Part shown: positions 1-13,148 of the stretch, piece after piece
Position numbering within the stretch: position 1 is the stretch's first letter
Layout of the letters: each line of letters begins with the position of its first letter
DNA from: Buxus sempervirens
Lineage: Eukaryota > Streptophyta > Magnoliopsida > Buxales > Buxaceae
Reading direction: 5' to 3'
DNA: 64,000 nt
Assembly (NCBI GenBank): GCA_947561395.2
Contig: OX387182.1
Coordinates: forward strand, 40,665,949-40,729,948
Notes under the pieces: generated by a model
What the model was told of the DNA's origin: nothing
What the model saw: the letters and a program-made list of their open reading frames with translations, nothing else
Databases searched by the model: none
Program-made: the position numbers and the translations under genes

Positions 1-1685
1 TAAAACTGAGCGGAATGCTATTTTCCTTTGTTTTTTTGGGGATCAGGCCCAACAATTGTTTTACTTGCAACAAGGGCACGATGAACCGCAAGTAATTCGT
101 TCGGTTCTTCTTCCTTTGTCTTCCCGTCAATTAGGTAGGATTCTATGCCTCCATTGGCTAGAGTCTCAGTGGCCAAACCACGGTCGGGGCCTCCGCCTAT
201 TACTACGACTCTTAGATTTCAGCCTGTAACTTTGGAACTTGATTTTCCGGTGATAACACGGTGCCTACTATCGATGTTCCTGTTCGGTAACGATTTTGTC
301 ATGGAGAGGTAATGCAAATTTTCTGGCATTTGGTTCAACAGAATTCGAGGGATGATTTGAGTTTCTCCCGAGTGAAGTACTTCACTCGCTTGTTAGAAGA
401 AGCTGTGGGTTGAGCATTAACGGCAATGGACGCCATTTTTTCCGGCAGGACTAGTACGAAGGAGCAGAGCAAGTTCAATATTCTTATTTTTATGGTGTGT
501 ATACTGGATATGGTAAGAGATATTTTGCATTTCTTGGCTGTTGGATTAAGGGGAACTAGAGGGAGATTCCACTCTCTAAACACTTGTATGATGATTTGTT
601 TTTGAAGTTTTCCCTATATTAATCCCAGCATTCCCTTTTAGGATGTGAGAAGAATCAGTTTTTTACTTACCTCAACAATACAAATCTTATTATATGTTGC
701 TTCTTTATTGACAAGATTTTACTCATATCCCCTCTTCTTTATAGATGATTTTGCTTATTATAACATTTTGATTCTCTGTTGGTTTTAAATATAACTATCA
801 ATATCCCCTTTCTTTCTGGATAATTTATAAAAACTTGCATTTGTATGCTGCAGCAACATTATGACAAATGAAACAGAGAAAACAGAGAAGCTCAGATGAA
901 AAATGATTCAATCTTTTGCTTTCTGTATGTACCATGAACGCCTTTTTGCAAAATAAATCTAATCATTTAATTTTAAAATGACATTTTGCTATAGATATTC
1001 TACAATATCCTAAGGAGAAAGAGCAAAAGTACAATGGGTTCCACAGAAGGAAGCAACACTACCTCCTATTTTTGACCAATATATTCTTCCAAGAAAGCAC
1101 CTACATTCCCTTGCAAGTTCATGCATTATTTTTACACCATGTGCCGTGTTTACTAGTTACAACAAATGTGAGTTTAAAATTCAACGAGAGAGATTTGATT
1201 ACTGTCTTCTCCTTTCTTTCAGTAAAAATAAAAGCACACTTGCAGAACATAAATCCTTCTCAAAGTATCAAACGCCTTCATCGAATAACCCAAATATCAG
1301 ACAAGTCCAGATAGCGAATAAGAGAAGATAGTGGCAGCCAAACCTGTCAAGTCAACAAGGAAAATCATCTACTAGTTAGAACATGAAAAATGACAATACA
1401 AATGAAGTAACCACAACGCAGATAAGAATTAATACCCAGGTTCCAAAATTTACAGTAGGTTATCGAATTCTATACCAACTAATCAAAACCCACGTTCTAA
1501 AATTTTAACCTTACTATTCTTAACACTTTATTAGTGGTGAGAATCTAGGTTGATATCAAATCCAAAGTCCCCAGAGCTGAGAAATAATTGAGAACCAGGA
1601 TAGACTTAATACTAGCAACTGCTGAACAAACATAAACAAAGAACATATATGTGAACAATGTGAATAAAGAGAAAATTATTTACCT
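1..1685. other. Unassigned leading stretch and 3' flank of the PAT gene
   Basis: No gene is recognised here. One plus-strand frame is open from base 2 to a TAA at 227-229 and runs off the window edge. It could be the end of an exon or a transposon relic, but its translation matches no family I know. From about 600 to 1685 the DNA is AT-rich with no convincing coding signal. The part next to 1685 should contain the 3' UTR and polyadenylation region of the minus-strand gene that follows. A GTAAAT donor-like site lies just after that gene's stop codon, so an intron in the 3' UTR is possible but unproven. Confidence 0.5.
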
Positions 1686-4600
1686 CTATGCTTTAAGAAT
1701 TGGTATCGTCGTTAGACTGGAGCTACTTCCTTCATCAGTCCTCTCATCACCAAGAGTCCCATCTCCATTAGTGGAGCTTTGCTCTGAATCTTTCAGCTCT
1801 TGATCAATATGAAAGAAGAATGGATCATACACAATACCGTTGTCTCCCTCCTTACTCTTCAAGTTACCCTCAAGATCATCGTAATCCAAATTTCGCAAAA
1901 TATCAGGAAGAGGAAGAGCACCATCTTCCACATCTCTATTTCCCATTTCCAGGTCAATTTTCTCCTTTGTGCTAGGAACACCTCCTCCTATAGGACCTAT
2001 TTCTATAAGATCATCTTCTAGCACCCATGCACGGAAATCATTCAATGAAGGCAGCATCTTTGAAAAGAAAAGCTCTGTAATGTTTTTTATGACTCCCTTA
2101 TTATATGGGTTCTCCTTCTTATCATAGCGATATCGAAAATTTTCATATGTTGTCTGCAAGAAAATTTAAAATAAAAATAAAAATTAATCACAAATTTACA
2201 GGAAAAAAGGATTCTGAAAAAAAGCAAAGACACCAAAAATGTGGTAGATTCATAGGCATGCAAATATTATTTTTAGTTATCACGTGTCCTGTGATAATTT
2301 GAGTTGATAAATGAATGCCTTCTGGAAGCAAAACATCCAAATATATACCTATATTATCAAGGGAGAGAATGAGCAAAAGAGAGATCAGGTTAGAGGGTTG
2401 GAAGAAACAATTTTTTTCCCCCCAAAAGTTATTGGACAGTACTTGATGAGGCTCCACCTAGAAGATCTTCAAGGCAAAATAACTTTGATGTTTTCGGTAA
2501 ATTCATGTTAAAAATTTTCCTTGGCTAAACCTATTAGCAGTGAGTATAGCCCATTATGTTAGCATGCAACATACATTGCAAAGATAAAAGCTATAGCGCT
2601 GTTTCAGCTTAGTTGCATCGCAAGTGTTTACCTTTTATTATAAACATTGAATTTCCATTTATCTAGATCTATCTCATTTTTCTGAAAATAAGAATTTGAA
2701 AGAAATGAAAAACGGTATATGCTATCAATGCATAACTTATATAATTCAATTTTTGACAGGCAACTTTCTGATTTTATTAAGAGGCAAGAAATAATCATGG
2801 ATGAATGAAATTAATTAATTCATGTATTACTTGATGATTTTAACCAATCTGAAACCAGGAATTCATAGATTTCTTGACAATTTATCAGTTAAGAATTTTA
2901 CAATGGAAAATGTATTTGGCAATATTGATGCTTCCAAGGTCCATATTGACGAGGATCATCATCAATTCACATTTTTAGCAGCTATATAAATTTTAAATAC
3001 TAATATGAAATAACATTTTTAACATCTCAGTAATAAGAAGGTCACCTGGTTTGTGCAGATCAAGTAGAAATGGAATACTGTAAGCCCACCCACAAACCAA
3101 ACAGCTATGAAGCAGTATATAATGAGGAAATCTGATAATATCTCTCTTGGAATTGTCTTCCACAGCTTCTTTCCATGTCTTTGCTCAAGCATGTTGACCC
3201 AAGAAAAGACAAATACATAAATGCAGAGGAAAGTTGATGAAGATATAAACAAGAAGAAGAATCGATAGTTACGCTGCAACAAATTTGATGTGGAGGGTTG
3301 TTAGTTCCAAAAAATAATAATAATAACTAAATTAATAAAATTATGTATTTCTATACAGGGGAATTGGAACTATGTGTCTTTCCTACGTTAAATTATTAAA
3401 TGTAGAGAACACATTTCAAACAGTGTGCATGGCGTAAGATCCATTATTCAGTGGATTTTACCAAGGAGATCTCTTTAGTCAAGTATAAATTGAGATGCAC
3501 AAAGGACATAATTTTTTCATTTTATCAGTCACATTCTTGCTTCATCTTATTCAGAGCCTAGAGCAAACCAAAACCATCATATTAACTACATTTTTTAGAG
3601 TCAAGATTGAACGTCAGAAAAGCTCCCAAAATATTTACTTATGCAACAATAAGATGCCTCATTGCCACTGAATATCTACACATCAAATTGTTAAAACTTC
3701 ATTGAATTTTGGTTGATATTTTGTTAGCCTGACACATAAGACACTTCAGAGGAAAATCTGTAACCTAAGATTCACCTCAGTACAGTTAAATCCTTAAACA
3801 TGATAATGTGGGAATGACTTACTACTCCAATGCATTGTCCCACCCATGGACAATGGTGATCAAACCTTTGGACACAATTATTGCAGATTGAGCAATGAGA
3901 AGCACGGGGAGGACGATAAAGCATACAAGTGTCACAATACTTCACTTTTACTGTGTGACCATTAACAATGATATCCTTTGTTCTTGGTAGTTTTAAATGT
4001 GGGGTTTTCCCATTAACCCACTCCATAGATGGTGTAGTGATATCCCATGCATCATCAGTGTCAGGAGGTTTTGAGTTCCTTGGAACTATTCCTGGATCTT
4101 TGCCAGATGTCAAGAAGAGAAATGTCAAATCCTGCAACACTCACCAAAGGGTCAAAATTAATAATAATAAAAATCACATTAATCCCATGGAATAATCCTG
4201 ACTAAAAACAACTCAAGAATTGAGTTATATAGCATTCAAATTTTGGAAAAAGAAAAAAAAACAAAAGACATAGAACTACTTTAAATGAAATGGAAGTATA
4301 CTGCATCATATATCATTGTACCTACATGTTTAAAACTCATTGTTCTAAAATATTCCAATGCTTTCTTAATTTCTAATATTCTATTAGATGACTTCAAAGA
4401 AAAATAAAAAGGGTTTCATATTATGCTTTCATAATTATTCTTAAATTTCTAAAAAGGGAAATCAAAATTCAGATGCTTTCTAAGTAGTACATTGTTATAT
4501 AAATGCACAACAGTTTCTGGAAACTAGCTATTTACTAACTTTTATGTTTTCATAAAAGTTAAAATTCAGATTCTTTCATAAACCATTCATTGGTATATCT

Positions 4601-6554
4601 TTCTCTTACTTCTACCATTTAAGTTCTTTGACATTGTAAAACCATGAAAACATGTTCTCCATCCATTTTGATATTTTTACTATTCAAGTGATAAAATTTT
4701 ATGTTCATTCATTTACATATGATCACACGATACGTCGATACCTTATAATTGAACTTTCTAATTTATGAACCACTACTTGATTGTAGAATAATTCAATAAA
4801 CTGCATCATTTGGTGATCCTGAATCTTATTAGTCACATTTTATGCATCAACCACATTGAGCATGTTCAGAAATGCTACTAATCTGAAAGAATAACTGATC
4901 TATATAATCTTTTTGCTAGATTCATTTGTGATAGGTCTAGCAGATGTGCTGATTAAGATTGGTACGATGACTTGTTTCAGTAATTGCAAATAGAAATCTA
5001 AAATAAACCAAGGTGATGAAAATCATTCAGTATAAACAGTTGAGACTGTGACTTCTGGTAGGAAATGAGACAGACTTTACTAACCAGAATAGTGATGATT
5101 AATCCTCCAGCAAATACAGGATATCCAAGAATTGGTTTATGTTTTATCATCTGTGTAAAGACTTGTATACAAAACATTATTGCAGGACCTCCTATTAGAA
5201 CCATAGTTAAAAGAAGTGAAGCCACATCAGGACCAAAGATCATCCTCCCTCCACAGAAAAATTTCTGAAAGAACCAAAGCAAACATTGTCAATATTATAT
5301 TGCCAAATCAAATTATGAAAACCTTGAATCATAAAGCTATAATGATATAATTACCAAGTATAATAACATTTCAAACATATTTACTGCAGGTCAATACCAT
5401 TGAGATGGCCAGATTATTTACTCACCCAAGAGGCATATTCTCCGAGAGCTTCTACAGATCAGGACTGTCTAGTAATCTTAGGGAAAGAAAGCTTCTATAT
5501 AGGGATCTAAAAAATTCAGATTTCTATGAAGTGAGTTCCAGAGCTTCCAAAGTAAAACACTAATAATGCTACATCTAAGTTGGTTATCATTAAAAAGGAA
5601 AATAGAAAGCAATATGAATCCATTTGACCTTCTGATAAACCCATTAACTCCATCATCAATAACTTCTTGTTTGTACAAACAAGCACTATTATGGATTCTG
5701 ACCTCTTACTAGGAATGTGAAATTCAATTCAACCACATTTCAAGCAATTGCATATGACTTTGAAGCCATAAGAAACAATCTAACAAGATCAATTTCTAAA
5801 TGCAAAGATTTAAATTAGGAAAAAGATTGCTGCGTCTACGTTCAGTTTGGTTTGCCAAAACAACGTTATTATTCAAATTGAAAGCAGATAAAAACATCAA
5901 AATCATAAACAGAACTTAGATAAAGATCGTGATTAAACTGCTTGCTTTCTAAATTAGATCCTAAAAAGGTTTGGAGGGGAAAAGAAGAAGAAGAAGAGAT
6001 AAAGAAAATTCCAAATCATTTTGTGATCACACAAGCAAACAACTTCTAATGAATATACAAGCACCTCCCTTCAACAGACCAGATCCACCAACATACAATC
6101 TTTAATTTTGTTTCCTTTGTATGAATTTCACAAAAAAAAAAATAAAAGATAAGAATAGTAGGCCTTCCTTTAAAATCCGACTCTTCATAATAGAAGACCT
6201 TATCTCTGTTGAATCTTCATTTGACAAGCTTAATTTCAAATGGGATTTCAGTTAACCATGACCCCACATCCCTCCATTTGCAGATTCATCCATCATAATG
6301 AGAAATATGATGAACCCAACTCATTTAATGATTAAAAACAAAATTGAAGAAGAAAATGATGTTAAGTAACAAAACAAAGAAATTGGAAGCACAAGACAAG
6401 AAATGCTCACATTGCTCCCCTTCCATACTTGGTAGAGCCTCTTGCGTCTGGGGAGCGAAGGCATATCTTTAGAACAAAAACCCTGATTCGGATTGCCGAG
6501 CCCCATCATATGTCCAGTATTTGACACCTTCACATCATCAACAGCTTCCCCCAT
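1686..6554 (-). CDS. PAT: DHHC-type protein S-acyltransferase (palmitoyltransferase), 5 exons, intact
   Basis: Transfers palmitate from palmitoyl-CoA to cysteines of target proteins at cell membranes. Exons on the minus strand are 6411-6554, 5085-5264, 3823-4131, 3046-3273 and 1686-2153. Every junction is GT-AG and phase 0, giving about 442 residues, a normal length for the plant PAT01-09 group. Exon 2 carries the first membrane helices. Exon 3 has the DPG motif (GKDPG) and the complete cysteine-rich domain, CDTC, then HCSIC, then the catalytic DHHC in [13 protein letters not shown]. Exon 4 holds membrane helices 3-4 and begins RNYRFFF. Exon 5 opens with the TTxE motif (TTYENF) and ends in an acidic, Ser-rich cytosolic tail. 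I see no frameshift or lost catalytic residue, so this looks functional. The start is the first ATG before the conserved YQVWKGSN segment. Which PAT paralogue it is cannot be decided here. Confidence 0.93.
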
Positions 6555-6960
6555 TAGAGATCGCCCTATTTACCATCTACAACCCATACGAGAAGAAGAA
6601 ATCAAATCACAAGGATTCGGAATTTCCGGCGATACAGGGTGCTGAAGAAGATGAACGTGGATTGGATGAAGCAGGGGAGGAGGTTCGCTCTCTCGGGGTC
6701 TAATCGGATCAAAACCAGCTACCCCTGCTCACCATTGTCCTCTAAAATGGATCAAAACAAAAACGTCACCTTCATCTCTCTCTCTTTCTCCAACACCCCC
6801 ACCAAAGCCGATAAGGACTATTTCTCTCTCTCTCTCTAACAGCTGTTTCTCTCTCTGTGCCTTGTGAGTTGTAACAATTGCATCGGCGGATATCTCAAGC
6901 CCAAGCGGCTTTTCCGCGGGAAAAGACAACGATTTCATCTTGTAACGGGAATATTTTCCC
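6555..6960 (-). promoter_or_regulatory. 5' UTR / proximal promoter of the PAT gene with pyrimidine repeats
   Basis: On the plus strand this segment has several CT-rich tracts (about 6775-6785 and 6822-6838), which read as GA repeats on the transcribed minus strand. GA/CT repeats are common in plant 5' leaders and core promoters. I see no clear TATA box, so the transcription start is not placed. Position and composition are the only support. Confidence 0.4.
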
Positions 6961-8252
6961 TCATTTGAATTTGTCCGATGCTGTTAATTGTTATAAATTT
7001 CAGATTTTTTAATTAATTTCTTGACAACCCAGGCTTTTTCGATTCTTTGTCCTCTTACTCTTGTATTGGGATCTCCTCGAGATGGGGCGAGATCTTGAAT
7101 TTTTCTGGGGTTGAAAGGATTGATGGGGTGCACGATCAGAGTTCTAATCAGGTGGATACCTTATTAAAAACTAAAATAAAATAAAAATAAAAATAAGAAT
7201 CGTCAGTTGCCAAAAACCTACACATGAGGAGGCAAATATTCCCTTTTTTTCCTCTAATTATTTTATTTTTTATCTTTCCGTCTTCGGAGCAAAATCCTAT
7301 GCGTGTGGATATATACATATGTCACTAAGCCTCAAAGAAAATGTGCCAAAAAAACGTAATTATTATATTTTCTCTTATAATTAACCTATAATACTTTGTT
7401 ATAATCTACGCTAATATATAAAACAATGAGGCAAGATTCGAGTCTAACATTCCATGTCTGAAATGCTCCTTAACTTTTTTTTTTTTTTTTTCCATTTTAC
7501 AAATTTGTTATTCTATGTCAACATAACTAACCGAATAAAAAGATATGCGATTTCAACTCATATTTTTAACGTGGAGTGTTTTTCTATGTGAGCCCTAGAA
7601 AAAATTTAAAAATTAGTGTTTTGTAACTTGCTAGGCGTGTAGTGCATGCGATCCCCTAGTATTTTATAAGAATGAATTGATATTTTTACTTTTTACTTTT
7701 CAAATAATTTCCTTAACATTTTTAACCCTTGAACGTCCCAATTTATATCCTTTTTCTTATTTGCTTATATTCAATATTTATCATATAGTAAAATTCTTAA
7801 ACTACTAAAGCTCTCTCCTATAATAATTGCAAATAGTTCATTTGATTTCAACACTATGTGGGAAGTGGGTATATGTATTTTCAATAAATTGTATACATTA
7901 TATACCGAGTATTGGATTTTATTTGTGAAGTGGGCTATCCTTTCATTTGCTTTTATAAACAAAAAAGAAAAGATAAAGCATGAGGGAACACAAAGTACAT
8001 GTAAGGCTTCGTTTGAAGTTCCTCTTGAGAACTCATTCTGTGGTTTCGAATTAGTTCTAAGGCATGGAATGAGTTCCGCTCTCACAAAATGAGTGTTTGG
8101 TTGCAATTTGGGATTGAACTTTTCTAAATAAGTTTTAAAAAATGCATTAAAGAGAGAATCACGTCTGGACTCGTTTTTTGATTTTGAAACTTATTTTGCA
8201 AAAGTACAATGGTATATTTGTAATATTTAAAAACTTTGAAAGATATCTGTTA
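6961..8252. other. AT-rich intergenic spacer
   Basis: I see no gene. The stretch is AT-rich with a T17-type tract near 7474-7490 and short inverted pieces around 8020-8080 (GAACTCATTC and GGAATGAGTTC) that may mark an old MITE. No terminal repeats or target duplication could be fixed. Confidence 0.4.
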
Positions 8253-9025
8253 TATACTATTATAAAGCAAAATGGCCAGATTTTGGCCTGATAATTTGTA
8301 CCTAAAATACCCCCCACTTACCTATTTATGCCATATTTCCTTCTTCAAAAATGGCTTGTCGGTGCCCGAAATAACCCCAACTTTATGGTATCACAATTCT
8401 TTATGGCAACTAGCCCATTTTTACCAATAGATTAGCAAATTAATAGGGGTAAGAAGGTTGTTCTCTTCAGTCTAATTGAAGAATCATGATTAGAATCAAA
8501 CGGTCTCTAGGACTGTTCGAACCTTTGATTGTGTCTTTAACACGTTTTTCTTTTCTTTTTTATTACTTTTTTCATCCAAGCCTTCTATGCGTATTTTTAC
8601 TAAGCACGTCCGATGGATCATTCTCACTGTGATCAACAGTGGAGACTCTTTAGTAATCGATTCAACGACAATTGATTTTCCAAGAGACAAAATTCTAAAT
8701 GGTGGCACAAGCTTACAAAGAGATGCCACTCCCCAATCTTTATACGTCGCCGTCCTTTTCAGTCTCTGCCATTTTTTTCTGCTTCTTCTTTCTTGAGAGT
8801 CTTTCTTTGTTTCATAGTCTTACAAGGGGGCTGCACGAGCTACATGCGTAGAAGACGTGGGCCCACTTAAATAAACAACTTGAGGAAATCGTGACATGTT
8901 TGAAATAGTGGGGGATTATTTTGTCTGGGAAGGGCAATGAGTGGAAAAAGAAAAGAGGAGCCAAAATCTGGAGAAAATATTCCACCCCCCCCCCCCCCCC
9001 CCCCCTCCTCTTTATTAATAGTATA
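8253..9025. mobile_element. Putative short element with inverted TATACTATTA ends
   Basis: The left end TATACTATTATAAAG (8253-8267) is matched, inverted, by CTTTATTAATAGTATA at 9010-9025. The same TCTATACTATTAATAAA string occurs at 52,833, next to a G run, and resembles the 5' end of plant Helitrons. Here the inverted copy also lies beside a homopolymer, C21 at 8985-9005. Either two Helitron 5' ends face each other or this is a MITE with about 15-bp terminal repeats. Nothing inside looks coding. Boundaries rest only on the terminal strings. Confidence 0.4.
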
Positions 9026-9141
9026 GATCTACAAACTGTACTTAAAAGGGAAGGTTTTGCGGTTTTCGTCCGACTTATCGAACTACCCGAATTGCCCTTC
9101 CTCCCCCCATATATTTACAAAATTGGTTAGACCCTTCCACT

Positions 9142-9240
9142 GTCTCTTCTTCCCCAAGTTATCACCGACACCGTCTCCACTTTTTTTTTTTTTTGATATA
9201 AGACACCGTCTCCACGTCTCTTCTTCCCCAAGTTATCACC
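9142..9240 (+). repeat. 25-bp direct repeat around a poly-T insertion
   Basis: The 25-bp string starting GTCTCTTCTTCC occurs at 9142-9166 and again at 9216-9240. GACACCGTCTCCAC follows the first copy (9167-9180) and precedes the second (9202-9215). Between them lie a T14 tract (9181-9194) and GATATAA. This looks like a small duplication with an A/T tail, as left by retroposition or slippage. The rest of 9026-9713 shows no gene. Confidence 0.55.
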
Positions 9241-9713
9241 AACACGGCAACATCCTCTCCTTCACCCATTGGCCGTTGTTTCTAGGGTTCGCCCATTGGC
9301 CATTGCTGCACAGCAAAGCCCTTCACATCACTCTTCTCCCTCCAACCTTCCATAATCTCAAGTTGCAGTCATCATGGCCAAGCTTCCTCTACCATTGGCT
9401 GCCAACGGGCGGCTGCTACCACCGACGTCTTTACATGAGTTTGGGATGAAGCCAAAGCGTAGGAGCCCCTGTTGTGCATCCGTGTTGGTGAGCCACGACA
9501 TCCCCAAATGCCGCCCCTCTTCCCCCGCAACGTTATTCCTCCTGCTTCTGCCCTCCGCCTCCTCAATCACAGGTATTCTTCCACCCATCGCCGTCTGTGG
9601 TGCCGCTATCTAATTATTGCTAAAGGTTAATAGTGCCGTTCCACTCTCATGATTTAGACAACCTACCTCAGATGCACTCTTGCGGCATTGCAAAGTGCGT
9701 TTGGGATGGTTGC

Positions 9714-11896
9714 TGTAATGCCCTGAACCCGGGTCAGTGCAAACCGGCACCCAACCCGAACCCGGTTCGCTACTGTAACAACCCAAGTCTGGTTCAACAA
9801 CCAAACTCGAGGTGTTACCACGAAGCTGGGGTCAGATACAAACTAAGATTCACAATAATTTTAAACTTATTAATTTCATCAAAGTTCTGGTGGCAAATAA
9901 AAAAAACAATTATTTAATCAATATATTCAATTCATTTTACAATCACATTTATCTAATCAACATGTGAACATTTATATCGATTACAATTCTACCCATCAAA
10001 TAAACCCCATCTTCGCGATCTCTCCAAGCAACCTGAAAAATAGGGGAAAACGGAGTGAGATTTACATCTCAGCAAGTAGCAGGTGCATGCAATTTGAAAC
10101 AGTCCAGTGTAAGCAAATAGTCATGAGGTATTCAATTAATCAACGATAAGATGAGAAATCCAAGTTATCCATGGCAATTCCAAATAAAGCGATAAAAACA
10201 TATGATCATGTACAAATACTAGTAATTGGATGTTAACGGGGTAAAACCGACAAAAGCGATAAAACACGTGCCATTGCAGGACTCACAAAGATGATAAGTA
10301 TTTGAGATGACAATCAACTAACTGCTATACCACCGTGCGGCTTAGGGGCAGTGCTACTTAATGATACTCAAGCCCCATGCAGTGCAGCTATAGACAAGAG
10401 CCGTAGTCACCGACTTATTGCGCACGAACTCAACAGAGTTGGCATGTACCACCAGCATGCAGCACCAAAATCAATACATGGAGATGGTCGCTTGTCCACA
10501 TGTACAAGGAATCACCAGCGGCGCACCGGGGTGTTCCTCCAGACATAGGACCTTCCGAGAGCAAACTAACTTGCAAGGGAAGCGCGCTCGCATATAGGAG
10601 TAATTCAACCCAAATTAAATACCACTTAGCTAACCAGCCAAAACTATGGATCCATATACAGCTAAGCCCACTGACACAAACCACGATAAAACCACATACG
10701 GGAGGACACACTACTGTAGGAGGCATACACACTTTTACCCGTAAAGGATTACACATCTCTACACAGAGGATTACCCATCTCTGCCGTAAAAGTTAGTATC
10801 AACTCAACCACAGAAGCCGTATCACCCAACCGTAAAAGAAAAGCTAATGACATCATACCACATACCAATCCATACCCAAATATTCACTTCCATGTGAAAA
10901 CCATGATTCAATCCTTACAAATCCAATTAAAGCCTTTTTCAAAAAACGAAATCATATTAAATCACAGAAAACGAAATCATGCAGTTCCTCACGTTTTCCA
11001 AGGTTTCTACTTGCCTTATACGCTAAAATCCTTCTTCCATTGAAGCTTCTAATTCTGGACCTGACTTTTGCTCCCCAAACGCATCAAGCTAGAGTTCTCT
11101 GATTCACATCTCCACCGTTCATATTGTAGTTCCATCAGTCATGAACCAAACCCCCAAATTTGAAGGCGATCCACCGTACAGATTTTCCCCGATCATGAGT
11201 TGATGATGGCTTGTCAAACATCTCCATTAGCAGCCTTCTTCCTTTCTCTCCCTCTTTTCTCTCAATAATAAACCCACGAAAATTCTCTCTTGTCTAACAT
11301 TAATCTCCTATTTATATTAGGCTTTAGAAGTCCTAAACCAACCCTAATAGGCTACTTTAATTTGAGCTAATCCAATCAAAGTCTAATTAAAGTCTAACCC
11401 TTCTAATTTAATTCCTACTTTTTCTCCACCTTTTATTTTTCTACTAAAACATTATTAATTATATCTCTTATCATCTAAACTCCTACTTACAACCTATTTT
11501 CGTGCATAATAATTAATTAAACCTTAATATCACCTTAAATCTTATTTTCTCCAAATTAAGACTTGAAATCTCCTAATTACCCTTTTTTCCACATTTGGGC
11601 TTTTATTAATTCCTTTTAATTTCTAACTTGTCTAACTAAATTATTTTCTTCTATTTTCTAATTCTAGTTATTATTTAATGATCTATTTATTAATTACCCT
11701 TTTCTGAAAATTACCAAAATACTCTTTTTACCCTTTTAGGCTAATTTCCTTAAAATTCTTTCTTTATTTAAAACTTATGAATTATTCGAGTTACTTATCC
11801 TCTAAATCTTCACTTTTTGTTTTAACTAAGACTTAACTCATATTTTCTTTTATTTATTATTTATTTATTTATTAGGTGAAAATTCGGGGTTTTATA
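9714..11896 (-). mobile_element. Solo LTR, Ty3/gypsy-like (same family type as 35,374-42,498)
   Basis: Plus-strand ends are TGTAATGCCC and GGGGTTTTATA. They match the ends of the LTR at 35,374-42,498 (TGTAACGCCC and AGGGATTTTACA), which belongs to a minus-strand gypsy element, so this copy is also read on the minus strand. Flanks are GTTGC (9709-9713) and GGTGC (11897-11901), a 5-bp target duplication with one mismatch. A minus-strand TATAAATAGGAG lies near 11,310-11,321, splitting U3 (11.3-11.9 kb) from R-U5. A segment with GGAGTGAGAT and AGCAAGTAGCAGGTGCATGC near 10,050-10,090 is shared with 35.72-35.76 kb. No internal region follows, so this is a recombined solo LTR of 2183 bp. Confidence 0.7.
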
Positions 11897-12242
11897 GGTG
11901 CTTGTAAAACAAGGCCTTTCTTAGATACTGAAACCTATTTCTAATACACACGGTGATACTGCTTTTTTGCGAAACCCTCGTTCTTTGATGGATACTAATC
12001 TCTGCAATTTCAGTCTCTGAATGAGGTTTCATGCAACATGTTGGAAATAGGCAAAGCCGATGGTTCCTCCACGGTGCTGCATATGAAAAAGCTGTATGAA
12101 TTGTGCATCCTTCAATTGTAAGGAGGTGCACTTGCCGTGTGTGTGCCGTATTTGGGAACATCCATCTCAGAACATCCTTGATACGAATTATATCAAGGGA
12201 TTGTTTCCTAACCACCTTCTGATATATTCCCTTTTGTGCCAT
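11892..12242 (-). CDS. Unrecognised 116-codon open frame, partly inside an inverted repeat
   Basis: An ATG-started minus-strand frame of 116 codons with no recognised domain. Its first 29 or so codons lie inside the left inverted-repeat arm. The right-arm copy at about 30.2 kb lacks about 15 bases and is disrupted early by a stop. The stop codon lies inside the end of the neighbouring solo LTR. The residue mix is balanced (several Arg, His and Cys), but there is no splice or homology support. It is most likely chance or transposon-derived; a small captured exon cannot be excluded. Confidence 0.2.
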   Translation of the reverse strand: MAQKGIYQKVVRKQSLDIIRIKDVLRWMFPNTAHTRQVHLLTIEGCTIHTAFSYAAPWRNHRLCLFPTCCMKPHSETEIAEISIHQRTRVSQKSSITVCIRNRFQYLRKALFYKHL

Positions 12243-12852
12243 TTTTAGCCAGCAAGTCCATGATTGTATAGTTGTAAGTTGTTTGAGATTTATAACTTTT
12301 TTCTTATTTATTTATTTTTTGAATTTTTGGGAGATTTTGATTAGCACTAATGATAAAATGCATGTCTTTCTTCAGCCGACACATGCATGCACATGAAGTT
12401 TAAAATAGATCAAATGAAGTTTAAATCAGAATTATTCATTCTATAAATAAATAAAATACAAAAGTTGAGTAATGGGTATGATATCTAATTTTCATAATTA
12501 AGATTTGGGATTAATAGACAAACAGTTGACAAGTTCAAAAAATCTAAATTTGACACTATCATCAGAGAGACAAAAGTACGAAAAAGAAATGAAAGAGGAT
12601 TAAGAGAAAAGGCCCTGCATCTTTTTATTTTTTATGTTTTGTTTTGTGATACAATTGAAATGATTTTCCCTGTTTACTAAAGTACTTCCAAGTAGAAAAA
12701 AAAACTTTATCATGGGTTATAATTCTTTTTAATCTCTGGATTGCAATTCATCTATAAAACCAAAATGAGGAAAAATGGAGGAAATGCTCTTAATATTCTT
12801 TCATGTGTGTAGTTATAGAAATGAATTCACATGTACATTCACAAGCATGTGA
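12156..12852 (+). repeat. Left arm of a long inverted repeat (partner 29,474-30,246)
   Basis: Read from GAACATCCATCTC near 12,156 to CATTCACAAGCATGTG near 12,852, this segment matches the reverse complement of 29,474-30,246 along its length with many small indels. Examples are GATACGAATTATATCAAGG, CAGCCGACACATGCATGC and GTTGACAAGTTCAAAAAATC in both. The arms face each other about 16.6 kb apart. The right arm has an extra stretch of about 90 bases. I cannot name the family. Confidence 0.8.
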
Positions 12853-13100
12853 ATCTATCTTTGGTGAGTTTTGCATTACCATGCGCACCACTATCCAGTG
12901 TGAGCGATGGTCACATTATAGTGTACTTTATAGAACTGCGTACGTTCTTCCTGTCTGTGCATAACCACTGTCCAATATATATGCACTTTAATTTATGTTG
13001 AATGCTTGTATTTTGCAATGTTGTTTTACAATTTCCGTGCTTCATAGTCACCGTGGTAGGTTCAGATTATGAGTGATCAATTGGGTGCTGTTTTGTGCAG

Positions 13101-13135
13101 AATTTTTAGGTTGGTTCTACCCAGATCAATTATGG
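13101..13135 (+). other. Exon-like stretch interrupted by the LINE insertion (continues at 22,259)
   Basis: TTTTGTGCAG at 13,091-13,100 resembles a splice acceptor. With the LINE and one target-site copy removed, the plus strand stays open from here into 22,259 and meets a GTAAGTG donor-like site near 22,295. This gives an exon of about 90 bases with no recognised product. It may belong to the F-box-like gene that starts at about 22.4 kb. The support is splice-signal shape only. Confidence 0.3.
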
Positions 13136-13148
13136 TGCTCCCCACACC
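13136..13148 (+). repeat. LINE target-site duplication, left copy
   Basis: TGCTCCCCACACC directly follows the LINE's A tail (minus-strand sense). It matches TGCTCCCCACGCC at 22,246-22,258 in 12 of 13 positions. Confidence 0.8.
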
